Source: Cytophagales bacterium | Lineage (GTDB): Bacteria; Bacteroidota; Bacteroidia; Cytophagales; Cyclobacteriaceae | Assembly (NCBI GenBank): GCA_003541895.1 | Contig: DPLR01000282.1 | Coordinates: 1-10,353 of the forward strand | DNA length: 10,353 bases | Reading direction: 5' to 3' | Notes under the pieces: model-generated | What the model was told of the DNA's origin: nothing | Seen by the model: the letters and a program-made list of their open reading frames with translations, nothing else | Database searches by the model: none | Made by a program: the position numbers and the translations under genes | Part shown: positions 6,410 through 10,353 of the stretch, one piece after another | Numbering within the stretch: position 1 is the stretch's first letter | How the letters are laid out: every line of letters begins with the position of its first letter

Positions 6410-6751
6410 ATGAAAGACTTTTTATTGGTTTATCGGATGGACTATAGTATGGCTACGAAGCGCACGGCTGAAGAAGAGCAGGCAAACATGAAGCGCTGGA
6501 TGGACTGGCTTGGCAGTATCGGTGCGCAAAATAAATTGATCGACCGCGGCAATCGTCTCGAAGAGAAGGGTAAGGTGGTAAAGACAAATAATGTTATCAC
6601 CAACGGGCCGTACTCCGACATCAAAGAATCGATTGGTGGTTACTCGCTGGTACGCGCAGAATCGCTCGATGTTGCCACGGAAATGGCCAAGGGTTGTCCT
6701 GTACTTTTGGCCGGAGGAAATGTGGAGGTGAGGGAGATTAGTAAAATGTGA
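6410..6751 (+). CDS. YCII/DGPF-domain protein, second of a tandem pair
   Basis: This 113-residue protein is a paralogue of the gene just upstream. It has the same opening (MKDFLLVYRM against MDEFILIFRH), the same MDW...SI helix, and the motif NGPYSDIKESIGGY at 65-78, then VRAESLDVATEMAKGCPVL (81-99) and NVEVREI (104-110). The start at 6410 is chosen because it lines up with the first paralogue; an in-frame ATG-like extension to 6371 would add 13 residues encoded by the spacer repeat and has no family support. No promoter is seen in the 55-base spacer, so it is probably co-transcribed with the first YCII gene. A tandem pair suggests a heterodimer or two binding specificities, but this is inference. 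Confidence 0.9.
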   Translation: MKDFLLVYRMDYSMATKRTAEEEQANMKRWMDWLGSIGAQNKLIDRGNRLEEKGKVVKTNNVITNGPYSDIKESIGGYSLVRAESLDVATEMAKGCPVLLAGGNVEVREISKM

Positions 6752-6755
6752 GAGA

Positions 6756-6836
6756 AGACACAAGACATTAGACATAAGTAGTAAGACTTCAGAAAATATA
6801 ATTTTTCTTACTACTTATGTCTTGCTACTTACTTCT
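6756..6836. repeat. Heptad-periodic repeat folded into a long inverted repeat
   Basis: On the plus strand six 7-base units run from 6756 to 6797: AGACACA, AGACATT, AGACATA, AGTAGTA, AGACTTC, AGAAAAT. On the minus strand five units run from 6836 back to 6802: AGAAGTA, AGTAGCA, AGACATA, AGTAGTA, AGAAAAA. Where the two series meet they form a perfect 17-base inverted repeat, 6770-6786 with 6806-6822, around a 19-base loop. The element fills the spacer between the second YCII gene and the sigma gene. As RNA it would make a strong hairpin ending 21 bases before the sigma ATG. There is no T-run directly after it, so it is not a standard terminator; it could act as an attenuator, a partial terminator or a mobile repeat. 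Confidence 0.75.
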
Positions 6837-6842
6837 ATTCAA

Positions 6843-7913
6843 ATGAATCAGCCAGAACTGATACCGCACTTGTTTCGCACGGAGTTTAGAAAAATAACTT
6901 CGGTGCTGGGTAAGTTGTTGGGTGCTGGTCGACTTGAAATGGCGGAAGACATTGCGAGCGAAACTTTTCTTGCAGCGATGGAGACGTGGACGTACAAAGG
7001 GATTCCTGAAAATCCGGCAGCGTGGTTGTATGCGGTGGCCAAGAACAAAGCGAAAAATGTTATCGCGCGTAATTCGCTTTTTGATTCTAAAAGAGCGAAG
7101 GAGTGGGTGCGCAATTCACAAAATGAAGAAGTCATCGATTGGTCAGAAAAAAATATTGCTGACAGCCAGCTGCAGATGCTGTTTGCATTGTGTCATCCGG
7201 CCATTCCCGCAGAGGCGCAGATTGGTTTGTCGTTGAGGGTGCTGTGTGGCTTTGGTATTGATGAAATAGCCAATGCATTTCTCACGAACAGAGAAGTAAT
7301 TAATAAACGATTGTTTCGTGCACGTGAAAAGTTGCGCGAAGAAAAAATTGAAATCGCTTTTCCCGAAGAAAAAGAAATCCTCCATCGACTGGAGACGGTT
7401 CTGAAAACACTTTACCTTCTTTTCAGCGAAGGTTATTATTCAGAAAGCAGCGACAACGTGTTGCGCGAAGATCTCTGCCTTGAAGCGATGCGGCTCACGC
7501 ATTTGCTTACCGAGTACGAGCCGACCAATCTGCCGAATGTAAATGCATTGTTATCGCTGATGAGTTTTCATGCTTCGCGATTTGAAGCAAGAAGAAACGC
7601 AAATGGAGAACTCGTACTTTATCAAGATCAAGACGAAAGAAAATGGAATCAAGAGTTGATAGCTCAAGGAATTTATTTTCTGAACAAAGCCTCTCAAGGT
7701 AAGCTACTTTCAAAATATCATCTCGAAGCAGGTATTGCATACTGGCATACACAAAAAGCTGACACGAGCGAGAAGTGGGAGAGCATTCTGCAGTTATATA
7801 ACCAGTTATTACAGATAGAGTATTCACCGTGGCTGCACTTAACCGCACATTTGCGCTTTCAAAGGCTAATGGAAAAAAAGAAGCCATTACTGAGGCTGAA
7901 AAACTCAAGCTAA
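6843..7913 (+). CDS. ECF42-type RNA polymerase sigma factor, C-terminus frameshifted
   Basis: The frame encodes sigma region 2 (about 10-76: AEDIASETFLAAMETW at 34-49, NPAAWLYAVAKNKA at 57-70) and region 4 (about 108-165: LSLRVLCGFGIDEIANAF and the recognition helix TNREVINKRLFRAREKL). The ECF42-type C-terminal domain follows, with LYLLFSEGYYSES (190-202), LLSLMSFHASRFEAR (236-250), GELVLYQDQDERKW (255-268) and YHLEAGIAYWHT (292-303). After S-P (328-329) the frame runs on for 27 residues unlike the family, to the stop at 7913. The expected continuation VAALNRTFAL is in the next frame from 7829. DNA- and polymerase-binding domains are intact, so the product may still work or be unstable. The start is the first ATG; a TTG at 6822 overlaps the hairpin arm. 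The family has no anti-sigma factor and is thought to be controlled through its C-terminal extension. Confidence 0.88.
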   Translation: MNQPELIPHLFRTEFRKITSVLGKLLGAGRLEMAEDIASETFLAAMETWTYKGIPENPAAWLYAVAKNKAKNVIARNSLFDSKRAKEWVRNSQNEEVIDWSEKNIADSQLQMLFALCHPAIPAEAQIGLSLRVLCGFGIDEIANAFLTNREVINKRLFRAREKLREEKIEIAFPEEKEILHRLETVLKTLYLLFSEGYYSESSDNVLREDLCLEAMRLTHLLTEYEPTNLPNVNALLSLMSFHASRFEARRNANGELVLYQDQDERKWNQELIAQGIYFLNKASQGKLLSKYHLEAGIAYWHTQKADTSEKWESILQLYNQLLQIEYSPWLHLTAHLRFQRLMEKKKPLLRLKNSS

Positions 7914-8071
7914 CCGATAATCAATTTTATTTCATGTTGTTGGGCGAACTTTACACGGACATTGACGATGTGAAAGCCAAAGCGCATTTTGAACGCGCCT
8001 TAGCTCTCTCTAAAACGCAACCTGATAAATCCACGATCAAAAAGAGAATTGAATTGTTTCAAAGAAAATGA
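7829..8071 (+). pseudogene. Out-of-frame C-terminal part of the ECF42 sigma factor
   Basis: From GTG at 7829 the frame reads VAALNRTFALSKANGKKEAI and continues to LLGELYTDIDDVKAKAHFER and QRK, 80 residues ending at 8071. This is the TPR-like tail expected after S-P of the sigma gene: the family normally reads S-P-V-x-A-L-N-R-x-x-A-L. Joining residues 1-329 to these 80 gives 409 residues, a usual length for ECF42 proteins. One extra G between 7827 and 7832 (CCGTGG to CCGGTGG) would restore a single frame. There is no upstream ribosome-binding site and no slippery heptamer, so separate translation or programmed frameshifting is unlikely. It is either a real one-base deletion or a sequencing error. 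Confidence 0.8.
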
Positions 8072-8083
8072 TTTCATTTCGAT

Positions 8084-8091
8084 TAAATTTG
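8084..8091 (+). promoter_or_regulatory. Possible -7 promoter element for the STAS-like gene
   Basis: TAAATTTG is an exact match to the Bacteroidota -7 consensus TAnnTTTG. Transcription would start near 8098, about 12 bases before the GTG start. A -33 partner is weak: TTTC at 8057-8060 or TTG at 8054-8056, the latter too far. The box lies just past the sigma reading frame, so the gene downstream may have its own promoter. Confidence 0.35.
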
Positions 8092-8109
8092 ATAGTTAAT
8101 TTTTAGGAA

Positions 8110-8484
8110 GTGAGTCGCGTCAAGCATATTCAAATTTCAGGCAAGGAAATTCTATCGATCGATTATTCTGGCTGCAAAGCTGAAGAAATGATTGAAGCTT
8201 TTAATCAGGCTAGAGAAGAAGTTCTCCGAGTCAATGGGAATTGCTTAATCCTGACCAATTTGGCGAATGCATTTATCACTCCAATTTTTTTGCGTTATGC
8301 TGAGCAAGAGATGCCTAAAGTAAAGCATCTCATCAAGAAGAATGCGTTTATCAATATGAGTTTTCCGCAACGGATGATACTTAAAGGTTTTACGCTATTT
8401 ATCGGAAAGAAAGATTTCGTAGCCTTTAATACCTATGAGGAGGCCATCCACTATTTGGTGACCGATGACAATACAATAGAGTGA
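8110..8484 (+). CDS. Small protein with STAS/SpoIIAA-like pattern, function unknown
   Basis: This 124-residue cytoplasmic protein starts at GTG. An in-frame TAG one codon upstream (8104-8106) rules out a longer N-terminus, and the next ATG would remove the first conserved strand. The pattern is strand (KHIQISGKEILSIDYSG, 5-21), helix (EEMIEAFNQAREEVL), strand (NCLILTNLAN, 44-53), helix (PIFLRYAEQEMPKVKHLI), strand (NAFINM), helix (PQRMILKGFTLFIG) and a last strand with FNTYEEAIHYLV (106-117). This order, with an f-x-t-x-eeA-x-x-L ending, is reminiscent of STAS or SpoIIAA-like domains, but I recognise no named family with certainty. No membrane segment or signal peptide is present. It follows the broken sigma gene by 38 bases on the same strand and may form part of that transcript or have its own promoter. 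Confidence 0.75.
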   Translation: MSRVKHIQISGKEILSIDYSGCKAEEMIEAFNQAREEVLRVNGNCLILTNLANAFITPIFLRYAEQEMPKVKHLIKKNAFINMSFPQRMILKGFTLFIGKKDFVAFNTYEEAIHYLVTDDNTIE

Positions 8485-8491
8485 GCCAATA

Positions 8492-9976
8492 TTATTTTCC
8501 GTACAAGGTTTTACCGGCTGCTTCAAATTTATCGCCTGCCTTCCAATAAGGCCGTGTTGGTGAATTGCCAATGAGATACGAAGCGTAAACATAAGATCTC
8601 AAGTATTTCACAACGTAGTCGAAGTCGAGCGATGAAACTTCATCGGGTGGTTGATGGTAATACTTCATGAGTTCTTCATCCATTGTTTTTATACCAGGAC
8701 TGAAGTCTACTGCTGGAACACCCTTTGCTGCAAAGTTGTAATTGTCAGAGCGCTCGTACAGATTTTCGTTTGGAACTGGATCACCATGTAAGGCAAGGCC
8801 AAAGGCCTTGCATCCTTTTTTCAAAAGTTCATCCGCTGTGGTTCTATTTAAATCGATCAGCGTGATTATAGATTTGTCGTTGTAACCTGCGCCATCGCAG
8901 TCTAAGTTGTAAACGGTTTGGTTCAACGGAATCATTGGGTGATTGGCGTACCATTGGCTTCCGAGCAATCCTTTTTCTTCTCCACAGAAGGCCAAAATAA
9001 TCAAAGACCGTTTCACCGGATTGGCAGAAAAGAATTTAGCGGCTTCCAAGATGGCAGTTGTTCCCATTGCGTTATCGCGTGCTCCGTTGTAAATGCTGTC
9101 TTGTGTTTGATTTTTACGTACGCCAATATGATCGTAGTGCGCTGAAAGAACAATGTATTCATTTTTTAGAGTAGGATCAGTCCCTTCAATAATACCAACC
9201 ACATTTTTCCCTGGAATAATTTTTGGAGAAGAAGGCTCAACGCTGAATGAGCCCGTAGCCGTTTTTTGTTTGATTAAATTATTCAAGCTTTCGCTTTCGG
9301 ATTTACGCATCCAAAAATGCGGCATGTCTTCAACGGTTGAAACTTCATCAGATAATGATATCCTTGAGCCAGACAAAAACCCAGCGATTACTTGCCAAGA
9401 GGGTTCTGCAAATGAATAAATTTCAATTAAAGCAACTCCGCCTTTGTTGCGTACCAGTTTATATTTTTCAGGAGATTCTTTTCGGTAGGCTTGGCGCACG
9501 GTGCTTTTTTCTGAAGTACCCGCATAGCTAACCACTATTTTTCCTTTTACATCGACACTATTAAAATCTTCGGCAGTTCCATATCCAACAAAAACAAAAT
9601 CACCTGAAATAGAAGACGTTTTTCCATTGAGTACTAAAAGGTCTTTTCTATAAGTAAATACTTCACTACCTAATTTGATTTCTGCCTTCTTTGGAGGCTG
9701 GGTTTGTTGCAAACCAACCTCTTGAAAATAGGTAGGAGCGTTGTTCACGGTTTTCAGTCCCTGCCGTTTGTACTGCGCAGCAATGTAATTGGCAGCAATA
9801 GCAATTTCGGGCGAGCCTGTATCACGTCCTCTCATTTCATCAGAAGCAAGAAATGTCAGGTGTGCTTCTGCATCGGCTTTGGTAACAACATCGGTTACTT
9901 TTTTTACAATTTTCTCTTGAGAAAATAAACTCGCTGAAAAAAGGAAAGCAAAGGAGGTAAGAATGATTTTTTTCAT
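8492..9976 (-). CDS. Secreted M28-family zinc metallopeptidase with PA domain
   Basis: The 494-residue protein has a signal peptide (1-20, MKKIILTSFAF... ending FSQ) and is predicted to be exported. After an N-terminal segment with LASDEMRGRDTGSPE (43-57), an inserted PA-like domain runs from about 126 to 215 (DFVFVGYG, VKGKIVVSYAG, NKGGVALIEIY). The peptidase core follows, with all five expected metal ligands and the catalytic acid: H280 in AHYDH, D301 in GARDN, the E333/E334 pair in CGEE, D359 in NLDCDG and H441 in YYHQPPDE. M28 enzymes of this layout are di-zinc aminopeptidases or carboxypeptidases that trim peptides; the exact substrate is not readable. The ATG at 9976 starts the signal peptide exactly; a longer frame to 10006 needs TTG and would bury it. 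It converges with the STAS-like gene, seven bases between stops. Confidence 0.93.
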   Translation of the reverse strand: MKKIILTSFAFLFSASLFSQEKIVKKVTDVVTKADAEAHLTFLASDEMRGRDTGSPEIAIAANYIAAQYKRQGLKTVNNAPTYFQEVGLQQTQPPKKAEIKLGSEVFTYRKDLLVLNGKTSSISGDFVFVGYGTAEDFNSVDVKGKIVVSYAGTSEKSTVRQAYRKESPEKYKLVRNKGGVALIEIYSFAEPSWQVIAGFLSGSRISLSDEVSTVEDMPHFWMRKSESESLNNLIKQKTATGSFSVEPSSPKIIPGKNVVGIIEGTDPTLKNEYIVLSAHYDHIGVRKNQTQDSIYNGARDNAMGTTAILEAAKFFSANPVKRSLIILAFCGEEKGLLGSQWYANHPMIPLNQTVYNLDCDGAGYNDKSIITLIDLNRTTADELLKKGCKAFGLALHGDPVPNENLYERSDNYNFAAKGVPAVDFSPGIKTMDEELMKYYHQPPDEVSSLDFDYVVKYLRSYVYASYLIGNSPTRPYWKAGDKFEAAGKTLYGK

Positions 9977-10069
9977 GGCTTTCAAAATGGATGATAGTTG
10001 TGCCAAGGTATTAAAATAACTTTAACAACCTCCATTTTGAATTCAACTTTTTGATCAGCGGCAGAACTT

Positions 10070-10353
10070 CTAAAGAAGCTTTTTTATTTTCAAGGATTCT
10101 TTCAATTCAATTAATTTGTTCCGTTCCGTTTGCAGTTCGCGGGAAAGTTTCACTTCACGTTCTACAGCGTTGCGCTTGAATTCTCTCAATTCATTTTCGC
10201 AACTCACAGCAATCAATTTGTTTTCTTTCACCGCTATTTGCATGAGTTTTATCCTACCGAGTAAAAATAAAATTACGCTACCGAGCAACATTAACCCAAG
10301 AGCAGAAAAACTTAAAAAAGTTACTTTTTGAAAATCAATACCGAGTACATTGA
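10070..10353 (-). CDS. Membrane-anchored coiled-coil protein, 5' end cut by window edge
   Basis: On the complement the frame is open from the right edge to the stop at 10070-10072, giving 93 residues. It has no required start inside the window: the ATG at 10291 is internal to an open frame that continues to the edge. A hydrophobic helix (about residues 11-33, VTFLSFSALGLMLL and on to ILFLLG) is followed by a charged coiled coil to the C-terminus (KENKLIAVSCENELREFKRN ... LKESLKIKKLL). A membrane helix leading into a coiled coil occurs in many Bacteroidota sensor proteins, where it joins an outer sensor region to a kinase or helix-turn-helix domain. Here the frame stops in the coiled coil, so the gene is either a short protein or a truncated one. 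It lies 93 bases upstream of the M28 gene on the same strand. Confidence 0.5.
   Translation of the reverse strand, partial: NVLGIDFQKVTFLSFSALGLMLLGSVILFLLGRIKLMQIAVKENKLIAVSCENELREFKRNAVEREVKLSRELQTERNKLIELKESLKIKKLL

Noticed and set aside
6756..6836. CRISPR-like array
   Set aside because: The units are 7 bases long, contiguous, without spacers, and point in opposite directions. No cas genes are present.
7815..7835. Programmed -1 frameshift to produce full-length sigma factor
   Set aside because: The bases around the join (TCA CCG TGG) contain no X-XXY-YYZ slippery heptamer and no homopolymer, and I see no strong stem directly downstream. A plain deletion or a read error is simpler.

Overview
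The window looks like chromosomal DNA of a Bacteroidota bacterium, most likely of the Cytophagales type. The reasons are the lysine-rich signal peptides that start MKK or MKR, the near absence of Shine-Dalgarno sequences, occasional boxes resembling the Bacteroidota -7 element TAnnTTTG, and the protein families present: an OmpA protein with an extra N-terminal domain, a NUMOD4/HNH protein, and a DoxX protein. I see no rRNA, tRNA, CRISPR array, transposase or integrase. The genus cannot be read from the sequence.

Layout. Positions 1-389 (minus) hold the N-terminal 129 codons of a flavodoxin-family protein cut by the window edge. A 286-base spacer with a candidate Crp/Fnr-type box separates it from a short-chain dehydrogenase (676-1416, minus). 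A YiaA-type membrane protein (about 1547-1996, minus) follows, with a strong hairpin just past its stop. Divergent from it is an exported single-domain rhodanese (2119-2487, plus), which converges on a NUMOD4/HNH/helix-turn-helix protein (2492-3028, minus). A DoxX-family membrane protein (3183-3584, plus) converges on a secreted OmpA-domain protein (3621-4805, minus). An AT-rich gene at 4988-5806 (minus) has the architecture of the putative phage abortive-infection family putAbiC and is the one plausible defence gene here.

The clearest functional module is 6001-8071 (plus): two tandem YCII/DGPF-domain proteins followed by an ECF42-type sigma factor with a C-terminal SnoaL-free, TPR-like extension. 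YCII genes next to ECF42 sigma factors are a known association. The sigma gene carries a one-base frameshift at about 7829, so its last 80 or so residues lie in another frame. The spacers within the module contain degenerate short-period repeats: an octad repeat before the second YCII gene, and a heptad repeat folded into a 17-bp perfect inverted repeat before the sigma gene.

Downstream are a small protein with a STAS/SpoIIAA-like pattern (8110-8484, plus), a secreted M28 metallopeptidase with an inserted PA domain (8492-9976, minus), and the 3' part of a membrane-anchored coiled-coil protein (10070 to the window end, minus).

Nothing here is proven to be a new system. The items most worth following are the frameshifted ECF42 module with its periodic repeats, the putAbiC-like gene, and the HNH protein that lacks its usual metal-binding residue.
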